A DNA stretch of 64,000 bases from Bradyrhizobium jicamae (GCF_018130215.1 NZ_JAFCKQ010000036.1:16404-80403); one strand, 5' to 3'. Shown: positions 16,674 through 25,971, numbered from the stretch's first letter. The notes: generated by a model not told the origin, from the letters alone. Program-made: numbers and translations.

Positions 16674-17537
16674 ATGGGATTGTCCTGGCAACAAGGTCCG
16701 CTTTCATCGGGTGCGATCGGCCGCTTCCTTGTGCCCGAACCGTTGCCCGGGAGACTGCTCTACGTCGAGCGGCTACGCAGGCGGATGCGCGTGCAGTTCG
16801 GAGGAAACTGGATCGCCGACAGCGAAAACGTCGTCCTGCTGTTCGAGCCGGGCCGTTATCCGGTCGCCTATTTCCCGGAAACCGATGTCGCTCCCCATGT
16901 GCTGGAACGCAGCGACCATACCACCCGGCATCCCGATCTCGGACCGACTTCCTGGTATGGCGTACGGTCGAGCGAGCAGCACGTGGCGGCGCGCGGGGCG
17001 TGGCAGCATACCGGCCTGCCCGCCTACGCCGGCGAATTGCAGGCGCGCGTCGCGTTTGCCTGGCGCACGATGGACGCCTTCTATGAAGAAGACGAGCGGA
17101 TCGTGGGCCATGCCGCCGACCCCTACCACCGCATCGACATTCGCCAGGCCTCCCGCAACCTCGTGGTCCGCCATGCTGACCGGGTCATCGCCGACACCAG
17201 GCGGCCGCTGGTGCTCTACGAGTCGGGCTTCGCGCCGCGCTGGTACGTTCCGCGCGACGACATCGACGTATCGGCATTGACGCCCGTGAAGCTTCAGACC
17301 TTTTGCCCCTACAAGGGGCTCTGCAGCTATTACTCCATCGGCGAAGCGCGCCAGGCGGCGTGGTCGTATCCAGAGGCCTATCCCGAGGTGCGCCGGATCT
17401 CCAACCTGGTCTCGTTCGAACCCGAGATCGTCGCGGTTCATCTCGACGGCACCCGGCTCCATCTCGAACCGGGCCAGTCGGTGGTGCCGCACGGACCCGA
17501 TCGCAACCTCGACGTCGCCGAGATCGTCCGCGAGTGA
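16674..17537 (+). CDS. DUF427 domain protein (two tandem domains)
   Basis: A 287-residue soluble protein with two copies of the DUF427 fold. The first spans about residues 20-130 (RVQFGGNWIADSENVVLLFE, YFPETDV, SWYGV). The second spans about 155-285 (RHADRVIADTRRPLVLYESG, WYVPRDDI, PYKGLCSYYSIG, AWSYPEAYPEV). The start at 16674 follows GGGGAAG; an open frame continues upstream but overlaps the preceding gene. Function is not known for the family, although single-domain members occur near redox and detoxification genes. Here it stands 51 bases before the MOSC-reductase gene, so the two may be co-transcribed. Confidence 0.8.
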   Translation: MGLSWQQGPLSSGAIGRFLVPEPLPGRLLYVERLRRRMRVQFGGNWIADSENVVLLFEPGRYPVAYFPETDVAPHVLERSDHTTRHPDLGPTSWYGVRSSEQHVAARGAWQHTGLPAYAGELQARVAFAWRTMDAFYEEDERIVGHAADPYHRIDIRQASRNLVVRHADRVIADTRRPLVLYESGFAPRWYVPRDDIDVSALTPVKLQTFCPYKGLCSYYSIGEARQAAWSYPEAYPEVRRISNLVSFEPEIVAVHLDGTRLHLEPGQSVVPHGPDRNLDVAEIVRE

Positions 17538-17588
17538 GGACGCACCCTGCGGCCGATAACCGGCCGCGAGACGGAAGCGGAGCGAGCC

Positions 17589-19352
17589 ATGGCGCGGCTG
17601 CTGTCGGTGAATGTCGGACTTCCTCGCGACATCGACTGGAAGGGTCGCACCGTCCGCACCGGGATATGGAAGACCCCGGTGCCCGGCCGCTGCCGGGTCG
17701 GCCGGTTGAATCTGGCCGGTGACGGCCAGGGCGACCTCGCCGGCCACGGCGGCGAGCAGCGCGCCGTCTTCGTCTACCAGATCGAATCCTACCGCCACTG
17801 GCAGGATCAACTGAACCGGACCGACTTTGTCCACGGACAGTTCGGCGAGAACTTCACGATCGAAGGGTTGCCCGACGATGCCGTGTGCATCGGTGACCGT
17901 TACCGGATCGGCAGCGCACTGTTCGAGGTCACCCAGCCGCGCGTGACCTGTTATCGCGTCGGCATCCGCGTGAACGAGCCGCGCATGCCGGCATTGCTGA
18001 CGTCAAGCGGACGGCCCGGATTCTACTTTCGCGTGCTCAGGGAGGGCGACGTCGGCGCCGGCGACGACATCGTCAAGGAAGAAGAGGCGAGCGAGCGGAT
18101 GACCGTTGCCGAGATCAACGCGCTGCTCTATTCGCCCGATCATCCACGCGATCGACTGGAGCGCGCGTTGCGGATCGAAGCGCTGTCCGCCGGATGGCGC
18201 CGGTCATTCGAGGCAATACTGCAAAGCCAGGTCACCGGCGCAGCCGGCGGCAATGCCGGCCTTGCGCCGGCGGCGGCGGCGCATCCGGTCGCGCCGGGAT
18301 TCCGTCCACTCGCGATCACGGCGATCGACCGGGAGTCCGCGGACGTCGTCTCCCTGACGATGCGGGATCCGGACGGGCGGCCGCTGCCGGCGGCGCGGCC
18401 CGGCCAGTACGTCGTGCTTCGCCTTCGACCGCCCGCCGCTGCCTCGCCGCTGTTTCGCAGCTACTCGCTCTCCGGTCCCGTTTCGTCGGAGCAGCGTCGG
18501 ATCAGTGTGAAGCTCGAGCTCGACGGAGCTGCGGGAGCCTACCTGCACCACCACGTCCAGGTCGGCGACATCATCGACGTCAGCTCGCCGCGCGGCAACT
18601 TCTTCCTGCAATCCGGGGATCGGCCCGTCGTGCTGATGAGCGCCGGGATCGGAGCGACACCGGTCCTCGCGATGCTGCATGCGCTGGCCGAGGCTGGCGC
18701 GACGTCCCGCATCCTGTGGCTGCACGCGGCGCGCGACAGTCGGCATCATCCGTTTGCCGCCGAAGTGCGCCGTCTCATGCGCGGGCTCAGCCGCGGCCGC
18801 AGCCATGTGTGCTACAGCAGGCCAGGCATGAGCGACAGGATCGGTGAGGATTTCGACGCCAGCGGTCATCTGTCCCGATCGGTGTTCGACGAGGTGGGCA
18901 TGCCGCGCGAAGCGGACGTCTATCTTTGCGGACCGACCCGCTTCATGGCTGACATGAAGCAAGCGCTTGCCGCCTACGGCGTGGCGCCGGAACGGGTTCA
19001 CCTGGAACTCTTCAACGGCGGCGAGTCGCGGACGCCCGGCGTCGTCGGCGCCGTGATACGGGCGCCTCATCCCCTCGCCGAGGATGCCGGCGCCGGTCCC
19101 CTGGTATCGTTCGCGCGAAGTGGCGTCGCCGCGCACTGGGACGCGTCAGCCTATCAGAGCATTCTGGAACTCGCCGAGGCATGCGACGTGCCGGTCCGTT
19201 GGGCGTGCCGGAGCGGCGTTTGCCACAGCTGCGAAAGCGGCTTGATTTCAGGCGCAATCGCCTACGGACCGACGCCGCTCGACATGCCCGCCGACGGCAA
19301 TCTTCTCATCTGCTGCTCACGGCCGGCCGGCGACGTCGTCATCGATCTGTGA
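17589..19352 (+). CDS. MOSC domain - ferredoxin reductase - [2Fe-2S] ferredoxin fusion
   Basis: A 587-residue multidomain oxidoreductase. Residues 1-160 are a YiiM-like MOSC domain with GDGQGDLAGHGGEQRAVFVY and the putative molybdenum-ligand Cys in QPRVTCYRVG. A 3-alpha segment follows (about 170-215). Residues 240-470 are an FNR-type flavin/NAD(P) module (RSYSLSG for flavin, MSAGIGATPVLAML for nucleotide). The C-terminal plant-type ferredoxin has the cluster Cys in CRSGVCHSC plus a later CC. MOSC proteins reduce N-hydroxylated compounds using electrons from separate reductases; here one chain could do both. Substrate unknown. Confidence 0.88.
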   Translation: MARLLSVNVGLPRDIDWKGRTVRTGIWKTPVPGRCRVGRLNLAGDGQGDLAGHGGEQRAVFVYQIESYRHWQDQLNRTDFVHGQFGENFTIEGLPDDAVCIGDRYRIGSALFEVTQPRVTCYRVGIRVNEPRMPALLTSSGRPGFYFRVLREGDVGAGDDIVKEEEASERMTVAEINALLYSPDHPRDRLERALRIEALSAGWRRSFEAILQSQVTGAAGGNAGLAPAAAAHPVAPGFRPLAITAIDRESADVVSLTMRDPDGRPLPAARPGQYVVLRLRPPAAASPLFRSYSLSGPVSSEQRRISVKLELDGAAGAYLHHHVQVGDIIDVSSPRGNFFLQSGDRPVVLMSAGIGATPVLAMLHALAEAGATSRILWLHAARDSRHHPFAAEVRRLMRGLSRGRSHVCYSRPGMSDRIGEDFDASGHLSRSVFDEVGMPREADVYLCGPTRFMADMKQALAAYGVAPERVHLELFNGGESRTPGVVGAVIRAPHPLAEDAGAGPLVSFARSGVAAHWDASAYQSILELAEACDVPVRWACRSGVCHSCESGLISGAIAYGPTPLDMPADGNLLICCSRPAGDVVIDL

Positions 19353-19423
19353 TCGCGAACATCAAGCCGATTGGAAAGAATCCGCTTCCCCCGAGAATGC
19401 GATCTGTTTGGCGTGATCGCTGT

Positions 19424-19702
19424 TCACCACCAGTATGGCCACCGCCACCCCTCATAGAGTTGCCACGACGACACCAGGGGCGGTCCATATGGATCGACCC
19501 GGTCGTCTTCAGGGCGATAACGATATCGTGGAACAATGTAATAATCCCACGGAGTTGGCGTTACGGAAGGCACCGCGATAACAACCCTCCTCGGTTCATG
19601 GACGACCTGTGCCCTCCGCGCCCGGGCTTCAGCACCAGACGTCCCGAGGTTACACAGCACCAGGGCTGCTCCGAGAGCGCACGCGACGGTCATTTTCTTC
19701 AT
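19424..19702 (-). CDS. Small secreted hypothetical protein
   Basis: A 92-residue protein with a clear Sec signal (MKKMTVACALGAALVLCNLG, cleavage near AEA at about 25). The mature part is rich in Arg, Tyr, Pro and Trp (YYIVPRYRYRP, WRWPYWW). The ATG at 19702 has AAGGAGG upstream on the minus strand, so I prefer it to a longer frame from 19804. Tyr/Pro/Trp-rich short periplasmic proteins of this kind are common and uncharacterised in Bradyrhizobium. It stands alone, converging with the MOSC fusion. Confidence 0.7.
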   Translation of the reverse strand: MKKMTVACALGAALVLCNLGTSGAEARARRAQVVHEPRRVVIAVPSVTPTPWDYYIVPRYRYRPEDDRVDPYGPPLVSSWQLYEGWRWPYWW

Positions 19703-20252
19703 GCATCGGCCTCCTTGCCCGAGAGTGCAAAAGGACTCAAAGCAAGGCAAGCTAATTCGCTCTCGGCTGGCCTGAATGACCGCTTGTGGCCTGCAGCCGA
19801 CCAATGCACCCGACCCGAACTTGTCCGCTTTGAGGTGTAGACCGGACCCTGATGAGACCCGGCCAAGCTGTCGCGATCGACCCCGAGCGGACTTGGGTCA
19901 CATGGGTCAGCACCGGGGGCGGACACGCCATTGATCTAAGTCAAGCTCATCCATCCTGTCGTGATCACGATACGTTGAGTCCCGCCTCAGGCGGCGGCTC
20001 CCGTCATCTTTCGGCTCGTGAGCGTGAGGAAGAGGATCATGGGTCGGCGGAAGCGCCGTGACAGTTGCAGGGATGCAGCCGGCGTTCTTTTCGGCCTTGC
20101 AGGCGTCACTCTCGATCCAGCGCCAGCTCAGGCATGCACTGCCAGTACGTTGATCGTCCGCGTCGCGACTGTCACGGCGCATCTCAGGCAATCGTCTAGA
20201 GCAAATTCCATATTGATGGGCTAGTGACTGAATTCTGTTACGAGCGGAACAT
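19703..20252. other. 550-base intergenic region, no convincing gene
   Basis: It holds the promoter side of the small secreted gene (minus) and of the DUF2254 gene (plus). Short open frames occur on both strands. One from about 20039 on the plus strand begins with ATGGGTCGGCGG after a GAAGAGGA site and has an AQA-like sequence, but its composition is poor and nothing supports it. I see no tRNA, repeat or terminator here. Confidence 0.4.
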
Positions 20253-21551
20253 ATGGGCTGGAAGAACCTGTTTCATCTCAGGGATTATCTGAAATCGTCG
20301 CTATGGCTAATTCCGTTCATTGCCATCCCGATCGAGCTGGTGGCAACCCGAGTACTCCATCGACTCGATAGCTGGCTCGGTTGGACACTCCTGGACCTCG
20401 GCGTCTCGGGTGCCCAAGGGATGTTGAATGCGATAATAAGTGCGACACTGAGCTTTGTCGTTTTTACGTTTGGATCCCTGCTTGTTGCTCTTCAGATCGC
20501 AAGCGGCCAGATGACGCCACGCATCATCGCCACGATATTGGTGCGCGACAATGTCGTCAGGTGCACCACCGGTCTTTTCATTTTTACATTGTTGTTTGCC
20601 ATTAGCGCGCTCAACAGAATTCAAACGACCGCATTTCAGTTAGTGGAATTTCTTGCCGCCTGCCTTGGTTTGACCTGTTTCGCCGCATTCCTCTTTCTCA
20701 TTGACTATGCTTCAAGACTCCTTCGGCCGATCAGCATCATCGGACGCGTGGGAGAAGCAGGCCTTGCGGTCATGCGGAACGTCTACCCTCATCCGACCCG
20801 TGAGGCGAGTGAGGCGACCAGATTGGTTAAAGATCCCGGTTCGCCAGGTCGCATCGTTCAACACCTGGGTAAGTCTGAGATCATTCTGGCAGTCAATCTC
20901 AAAGATCTCATCGTCCTGGCCGAAAAGTCGCACGGCATCATCGAACTGGCACCTCAGGTCGGCGATTTTGTCGGGACCAGCGAACCACTCTTCAGGTTGT
21001 ACGATGGCGCCACATCACTCGACGAAGCGGAGTTGCGATCAACTCTCGCGTTCGGACCCGAACGGACGCTCGAGCAGGATCCGACTTTCGCATTTCGCAT
21101 CGTGATTGATATTGCCCTCAAGGCGCTGTCGCCCGCCATCAATGATCCGACAACGGCAGTGATTGCAATCGACCAGCTTGCCCGGCTTCTTCGCAGCGCT
21201 GGAAATCGAAACTTGCGCACGGATGAACTATTCGGCCCGACAGGCGAATTGCGGGTCATTTGTAGAACACCGAACTGGGAGGACTTTGTTCACTTGGCAT
21301 TGACGGAATTACGTCATTGCGGCGCACAGAACATGCAGATCGTGCGAAGATTGAGGGCGATGATCGAGAACCTGATCGACACATTGTCGAAACATCGTCG
21401 TCCGGCTCTGCACGAGCAGCTGACACTCCTAGATCGAGAAGTCGATAGATGGTTCATTTACGCGGAAGACCGCGCTCTCGCGCTCGTCGCTGACACTCAG
21501 GGGTTGGGAGGAGCCTCGGGAGAAAAGCACGCTAATTCTCGACCGGTTTAG
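20253..21551 (+). CDS. DUF2254 family membrane protein
   Basis: A 432-residue inner-membrane protein. Four hydrophobic segments lie in the first 170 residues (LIPFIAIPIELVATRVL, LSFVVFTFGSLLVALQIA, GLFIFTLLFAISAL, LAACLGLTCFAAFLFLIDY). The motif ASGQMTPRIIATILVRDNV is typical of DUF2254. The remaining 260 residues are soluble, with SPAINDPTTAVIAIDQLARLL. Function is unknown; the layout suggests a channel- or sensor-like protein with a cytoplasmic domain. The next gene begins about 90 bases downstream on the same strand. Confidence 0.85.
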   Translation: MGWKNLFHLRDYLKSSLWLIPFIAIPIELVATRVLHRLDSWLGWTLLDLGVSGAQGMLNAIISATLSFVVFTFGSLLVALQIASGQMTPRIIATILVRDNVVRCTTGLFIFTLLFAISALNRIQTTAFQLVEFLAACLGLTCFAAFLFLIDYASRLLRPISIIGRVGEAGLAVMRNVYPHPTREASEATRLVKDPGSPGRIVQHLGKSEIILAVNLKDLIVLAEKSHGIIELAPQVGDFVGTSEPLFRLYDGATSLDEAELRSTLAFGPERTLEQDPTFAFRIVIDIALKALSPAINDPTTAVIAIDQLARLLRSAGNRNLRTDELFGPTGELRVICRTPNWEDFVHLALTELRHCGAQNMQIVRRLRAMIENLIDTLSKHRRPALHEQLTLLDREVDRWFIYAEDRALALVADTQGLGGASGEKHANSRPV

Positions 21552-21644
21552 GTGTGCAATTCCCCGATTTGGAATTTTCCGGAGCTCCGCGAACTGTGCT
21601 ATCTTGGCTCGGCTGCTGTTTCCGCCTTCAGAGTGAGGCACGGC

Positions 21645-23426
21645 ATGGACGAAGCCAGAAAGCTCGCCGCAATACTTGTGGCCGACGTCGTTGGTTTCAG
21701 TCGGCTCGCCGGAGCGGACGAGGACCGCACCCTGGCAAGGCTGCGCGCACTTCGAAGCGACCTGATCGATCCGACAATCGCGATTCACAAGGGACGCGTG
21801 GTGAAGCGGACGGGCGATGGAGCCATCGTCGAATTTCGAAGCGTGGTCGATGCCGTTCGTTGCGCCATCGAGGTCCAGAACTCGATGATCGAGCGTAACA
21901 CCGGCTTGCCGCAGGAGCGGCGGATCGAGTTTCGTATCGGCGTTCATCTCGGCGACGTGGTCGAGGAGAGCGATGGCGACCTCATGGGCGACGGCGTCAA
22001 TATAGCGGCACGATTGGAAGGGATTGCCCAACCTGGAGCGATATGTCTTTCGGAGGACGCCTACCGGCAGGTGAAATCGCGGCTCGATGTTGCAATCAGC
22101 GATCTTGGTGAGACCAGGCTGAAGAACATCGCTGATCCGATACGCGTTTACTCGCTTCTGTTTGGGAGCGCGATTGCGAAGGCGACGACATTGGCCGGGC
22201 CCGCGAGCTCGACTGCCCTCAACTTGTCACTTCCCGACAAGCCGTCGATTGCGGTCCTTCCGTTCCAGAATATGAGCGGAGATCCTGAACAGGAATATTT
22301 TGCTGACGGAATAGTCGAAGACATCATCACGGCGTTGTCGCGATTTCGCCAGCTCTTTGTGATCGCGCGCAATTCATCGTTCGTCTACAAGGGCCGAGCC
22401 GTCGACGTCAAGCAGGTAAGCCGGGATCTGGGAGTGCGCTATGTCCTCGAGGGGAGCGTGCGCAAGGCCGCGGACCGTATCCGCATAACTGCGCAGCTCA
22501 TCGATACTTCAACGGGGGCGCATCTATGGGCGGAGCGTTTCGACGGTGGACTACAGGACATCTTCGATCTGCAGGATCAAGTTGCGGCACGCGTCGTTGG
22601 CGAAATAGCACCAAAGCTGGAGCAGGCCGAGATTGAGCGTGCAAAACGCAAACCGACCGAGAGTCTTGATGCGTACGACTATTTTTTGCGCGGAATGGCA
22701 AGCGTCAATCAATGGACCCGAGTTGCGAACGACGAGGCGCTACGCCTGTTTTACAAGGCAGTTGAGCTGGATCCGGAGTTTGGCTCAGCCTATGGGATGG
22801 CCGCATGGTGTTATATCTGGAGGAAGCTCAATGGATGGGTGATCAATCGCGCGCAAGAAACTGCCGAAGGCGCCCGCCTTGCCAGGCGGGCTGTAGAGGT
22901 GGGTAAGGATGACCCCGTCGCGCTGTCCAGAGGAGGCCACGCACTGGCCTGGTTTGTCCGTGATCTTGATAGCGGTGCAGCTTTCATTGACAGGGCGCTG
23001 GCGTTAAATCCGAATTTGGCGGCAGCGTGGAACCTTAGCGGCTGGGTGAGGGCCTATCGAGGCGAGTTGGACTTGTCCATCGAGCACCATGCACGGGCAA
23101 TGCGCCTGAGCCCGCTCGATCCCATCCTCTACAACATGCATGTTGGAACCGCGTTTGCGCATTTTCAGGCGGGTCGCTACGTGGACGCGACGGCATGGGC
23201 AAACAGCGCGTTGCACGAGCAGCCGAACTATCCGGCTGCCAATCGGATTCTGGCAGCCAGCAATGCACTAAGCGGGCACATGATTGAAGCGCAACAAGCG
23301 ATGGCGCATTTGCGTGAGCTCGACCCCGCCTTACGTATCTCGAATCTGACCGAGGTGCTCCCTCTCCGCGCTGAAGATCTCGCCAAGCTTGCCGAAGGCT
23401 TGCGGAGGGCCGGGCTCCCCGAATAA
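21645..23426 (+). CDS. Class III adenylate/guanylate cyclase with TolB-like and TPR domains
   Basis: A 593-residue soluble protein. The cyclase domain (about residues 5-175) keeps both metal Asp (LVADVVGFSRL and TGDGAIVEF) and the transition-state pair in GVNIAARLEG, so it is probably active. After a linker comes a TolB-like segment (IAVLPFQNMSGDPEQEYFAD, about 198-320), then tetratricopeptide-type repeats (about 340-560). This architecture is expanded in Bradyrhizobium. The start at 21645 follows GTGAGG; a GTG at 21552 is an alternative but adds residues without homology. It may signal in response to partners bound by the repeats. Confidence 0.88.
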   Translation: MDEARKLAAILVADVVGFSRLAGADEDRTLARLRALRSDLIDPTIAIHKGRVVKRTGDGAIVEFRSVVDAVRCAIEVQNSMIERNTGLPQERRIEFRIGVHLGDVVEESDGDLMGDGVNIAARLEGIAQPGAICLSEDAYRQVKSRLDVAISDLGETRLKNIADPIRVYSLLFGSAIAKATTLAGPASSTALNLSLPDKPSIAVLPFQNMSGDPEQEYFADGIVEDIITALSRFRQLFVIARNSSFVYKGRAVDVKQVSRDLGVRYVLEGSVRKAADRIRITAQLIDTSTGAHLWAERFDGGLQDIFDLQDQVAARVVGEIAPKLEQAEIERAKRKPTESLDAYDYFLRGMASVNQWTRVANDEALRLFYKAVELDPEFGSAYGMAAWCYIWRKLNGWVINRAQETAEGARLARRAVEVGKDDPVALSRGGHALAWFVRDLDSGAAFIDRALALNPNLAAAWNLSGWVRAYRGELDLSIEHHARAMRLSPLDPILYNMHVGTAFAHFQAGRYVDATAWANSALHEQPNYPAANRILAASNALSGHMIEAQQAMAHLRELDPALRISNLTEVLPLRAEDLAKLAEGLRRAGLPE

Positions 23427-23576
23427 GCAATCCGACCGCTTCTGGCCGAGAGCCAACACTAGTCTGCATGTCTGCTGTGGACCAGCACGGGTTTCTTGGC
23501 AATGCCGCAAGTCCGGTAATGGCCCGTCGTGACCGTTCGCGCGGCACGGGCCGCGCCAAAAAAGGGAGGATGGTCA

Positions 23577-24095
23577 ATGAGTCTATTGCATCGACTTCTT
23601 CTTTTCGCTCTGCTTGGGTTGCCACTCGTGGTTCTCGACGCTGCGAATCTCATCCACGCACAGGTCGTCGCCATCGGCGCAAGCAACACCGCCGGTACGG
23701 GATATACCAAGGGCGGCGTCATGACATCGGAGGCATATCCTGCTCAACTGGAGGAGCTCCTGCGCGCACGCGGGCTCAGTGTGACGGTCAAGAATGCCGG
23801 CGTGCCTGGCATCACGGCTGGCCAGATGCTGGGGAGCCTCGACTCCGTGGCTGATTCCGGCACCAAGGTTGCGATCATCGACCCGATGTGGAACGAAATG
23901 CGCCTGGGCGGCAGTAAGCTCGATATGGAACGCAACATCGCGGAAATGTCACGCCGCCTGAAAGCCCGCGGCATCAAGGTGATCGTCTTTCAGACATGGC
24001 CACCGTATTTTAACGGCAGTCATCCCAGTGCCAAGGCTCACGCCATCGTAGCAGCGAAATTGCTTCCGCAGGTTATGGCGGCTCTTCGACGCTAA
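23577..24095 (+). CDS. SGNH/GDSL hydrolase family protein, exported
   Basis: A 172-residue protein with an N-terminal signal (LLHRLLLFALLGLPLVVL) and a small esterase fold. Block I is AIGASNTAG, with the nucleophile Ser in place of the GDS form, and the C-terminal block HPSAKAHAIVA supplies the catalytic His. The Asn-containing middle block is weak (IDPMWNEMRLG), so activity is not certain. The ATG at 23577 is set by GGGAGGA just upstream. It follows the cyclase by 150 bases, probably with its own promoter. Likely periplasmic thioesterase- or lysophospholipase-like. Confidence 0.75.
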   Translation: MSLLHRLLLFALLGLPLVVLDAANLIHAQVVAIGASNTAGTGYTKGGVMTSEAYPAQLEELLRARGLSVTVKNAGVPGITAGQMLGSLDSVADSGTKVAIIDPMWNEMRLGGSKLDMERNIAEMSRRLKARGIKVIVFQTWPPYFNGSHPSAKAHAIVAAKLLPQVMAALRR

Positions 24096-24336
24096 CCGGC
24101 GCCGAACAAGTGCCCGACTAGCCCGTCGAGCGCGAGTTATCGCCGGCATCATCGCGGCTTCGTGCAATCCTCCTTGCTCCACCGCAAGAGTCCGGAACTG
24201 GCTCATAGCCGAGCTTGGAGGCCGGCGCTCTCACGTCTGCTCCGGCGAGCAAAGCGGGCATGACGATCGATCGGCACGACACGCGCCGGGTACGGCCGGC
24301 CGGCACCTGATCAGCAAGGCAATCCGAGCGCGCCCA

Positions 24337-24765
24337 TCACCCCTTCTTCCGTTTCGCGGTGGTGTCAGCCGGCGCGGCCGCCTTCTTTGCCGGTTTCTTC
24401 GCCTTGGCCTGGTTGAACGCGATCGCGGCGCGGATCAGGGTTTTCAGCGCAGGGGCGTTGATCTTGTCGTCTTCGAAGAAATCGATCGCGCGCCGTGCGT
24501 TGCCTCCCAGCCCGTCGTTGAAGAGCTTGTCGGGATCCGGCAGGCTCGCCCCGTACATGAAGGTCAGCTTCACCTTGCCCTTGTGGGCATTGGCGACGGC
24601 GATGATGACGCCGTCGCGATACCACACCGGGCTGCCCATCCACTTCCATTCCTCCGTGATCCCGGGATCGGCAGCGAGGATGGTCTTGCGCAGGCTGGCG
24701 AAGGTCTTGCCGCGCCAGTCCGGGATACCGGCGATCATCTGGTCGATGCGTTCCGAAGGTGTCAT
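24337..24765 (-). CDS. DUF1801 (YdhG-like) domain protein
   Basis: A 142-residue cytoplasmic protein with the DUF1801 pattern: RIDQMIAGIPDWRGKTFAS, then EEWKWMGSPVWYRDGVIIAV and KVKLTFMYGASLPDP. The C-terminus is a Lys/Ala-rich tail like that of small DNA-associated proteins. I take the ATG at 24765, preceded by GAGG, over 24795. The fold is iron-chaperone/frataxin-like in some relatives, but function here is unknown. The small membrane gene behind it starts 260 bases upstream and may be co-transcribed. Confidence 0.78.
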   Translation of the reverse strand: MTPSERIDQMIAGIPDWRGKTFASLRKTILAADPGITEEWKWMGSPVWYRDGVIIAVANAHKGKVKLTFMYGASLPDPDKLFNDGLGGNARRAIDFFEDDKINAPALKTLIRAAIAFNQAKAKKPAKKAAAPADTTAKRKKG

Positions 24766-24799
24766 TACTGCCTCGCGTCCTTGTGTCAGGTGCATGCAA

Positions 24800-25027
24800 T
24801 CACATTTGCGATGCCGGGGTCGAGCCCTGGGGTATCCGCCGCGGCGCCAGATATGGCAACGCGAACAGATAAAGGCCGGTGAGCAGGAGCAGGATCAGCG
24901 GGAACAGCGCCAGCAAACCGATCCACAGCGCCTGTTGCTGCGCGAACATCGCGACGAGGTTGATCATGACGGCCACGGTAAAGGCGATTGATACCCAGCG
25001 GTGGAACTGACGGATCCAGCTATTCAA
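24800..25027 (-). CDS. Small two-helix membrane protein
   Basis: A 75-residue protein with two transmembrane stretches (about residues 12-30, VSIAFTVAVMINLVAMFA, and 35-60, LWIGLLALFPLILLLLTG). It begins MNSWIRQFHRWVS after an AGGAGGT site. I recognise no family name with certainty; small proteins of this shape occur next to DUF1801 and AHSA1 genes. It lies 35 bases upstream of the DUF1801 start on the same strand. Confidence 0.65.
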   Translation of the reverse strand: MNSWIRQFHRWVSIAFTVAVMINLVAMFAQQQALWIGLLALFPLILLLLTGLYLFALPYLAPRRIPQGSTPASQM

Positions 25028-25065
25028 TGAGACCTCCTGTTGGAGCGTGGGAAGAGACAGATTTC

Positions 25066-25175
25066 CGTCATTGCGAGGAACTCGGCACCAGATCGCGAAG
25101 CAATCTTGCGCTGAAGCAATCCATGTATCAGCATTTTGCCGCGCGATGGATTGCTTGGCTTCGCTCGCAATGACG
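25066..25175. repeat. Palindromic dispersed repeat (Bradyrhizobium type)
   Basis: The element begins CGTCATTGCGAGGAAC and ends GCTCGCAATGACG, so its ends are inverted repeats. Inside, GCGAAGCAATC and GATTGCTT are also complementary. I know the pattern CGTCATTGCGAGC...GCAATGACG as an abundant intergenic repeat in Bradyrhizobium and relatives. It lies between the small membrane gene and the end of the AHSA1 gene. Confidence 0.75.
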
Positions 25176-25198
25176 GGGTTGGGGCGTTGCAGACGGCC

Positions 25199-25630
25199 TT
25201 ACTCCGGCCGCGCCAGGATCTGATCGAGCTTCTCCAGGAACTGCTTCCATCCGGCGTGGGCGCCGCCATAGGCCTGCTTGTGGTGCGGCTGGAAGCCCGA
25301 CTGCTCGACGCGCAGATGCGTGCCGGTCGCCGTCGGCGTCAGCGTGAAGGTCACGACGCTCTCGATATTGAAGGCTGGGTCGGGGTTGGCAAAATTCCAG
25401 GTGTAGGACAGCGTCTTGTTCGGCTCGACGGCCAGCACCTTGCAATCCAGCACGCCGCCCCAATCGCCACGCAGGTTGAAACTGTGCCCGACCACGGGCT
25501 TGAAGTCGTTCTTCATCAGCCACTCCTCGATCAGATGCGGTTGGGTGAGCGCGCGCCAGAGCTTTTCCGGCGGGTGGGCAATGTCGCGCTCGACGACGAC
25601 GGAACGCGTTTCAGTGACTGGCATGCTCAT
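25199..25630 (-). CDS. SRPBCC/AHSA1-family protein
   Basis: A 143-residue helix-grip protein: RDIAHPPEKLWRALTQPHL, then EEWLMKNDFKPVVGHSFNLR and LSYTWNF. AHSA1-type proteins bind hydrophobic ligands. The start at 25630 overlaps the stop of the ArsR gene as ATGA, so the pair is translationally coupled. ArsR-SRPBCC pairs are common, and the regulator is thought to respond to the same compound class. A longer frame upstream is a shadow of the arsR gene. Confidence 0.85.
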   Translation of the reverse strand: MSMPVTETRSVVVERDIAHPPEKLWRALTQPHLIEEWLMKNDFKPVVGHSFNLRGDWGGVLDCKVLAVEPNKTLSYTWNFANPDPAFNIESVVTFTLTPTATGTHLRVEQSGFQPHHKQAYGGAHAGWKQFLEKLDQILARPE

Positions 25631-25950
25631 TGGTCCATTCGTTTGAGGAGGTCTTCGAGGTGGTCGAACCGGTTCTGCCAGAAGCCCGCCATCTGGCTGG
25701 TCCAGTCGATAAGAGGTGCCAGCGCGCCGAGCTGGGCGCTGTAATGGGTCTGGCGACCCTGATGGCGATCGCGCACCAGCCCGGCCTGCTTCAGCACGCC
25801 GAGATGCTTCGAGACCGCCGGTTGTGAAATACCCGCGCGGGACGTCAGTGCTCCAACCGTCTGCTCCCCTTCCCGGCACAGCCGTTCGAAGATGGCCCGC
25901 CGGGTCGGATCGGCCAGCGTCCGGAAGAGCATATCGTGGGTATCGGTCAT
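25627..25950 (-). CDS. ArsR-family transcriptional regulator
   Basis: A 107-residue winged-helix regulator. FRTLADPTRRAIFERL opens the fold, and the recognition helix is in SQPAVSKHLGVLKQAGLV. No CVC-type metal site is present, so it is not a classic arsenic/cadmium sensor. It belongs to the group paired with SRPBCC proteins. The ATG at 25950 fits the family start; one at 25986 would lie inside the operator palindrome. It is probably autoregulated through the palindrome 22 bases upstream. Confidence 0.87.
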   Translation of the reverse strand: MTDTHDMLFRTLADPTRRAIFERLCREGEQTVGALTSRAGISQPAVSKHLGVLKQAGLVRDRHQGRQTHYSAQLGALAPLIDWTSQMAGFWQNRFDHLEDLLKRMDQ

Positions 25951-25971
25951 TGGGATGCATAACCCGTTGGC

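Noticed and set aside
25066..25175. CRISPR-like or integron-like repeat
   Set aside because: Only one palindromic unit with inverted ends and no spacer series; fits a dispersed intergenic repeat.
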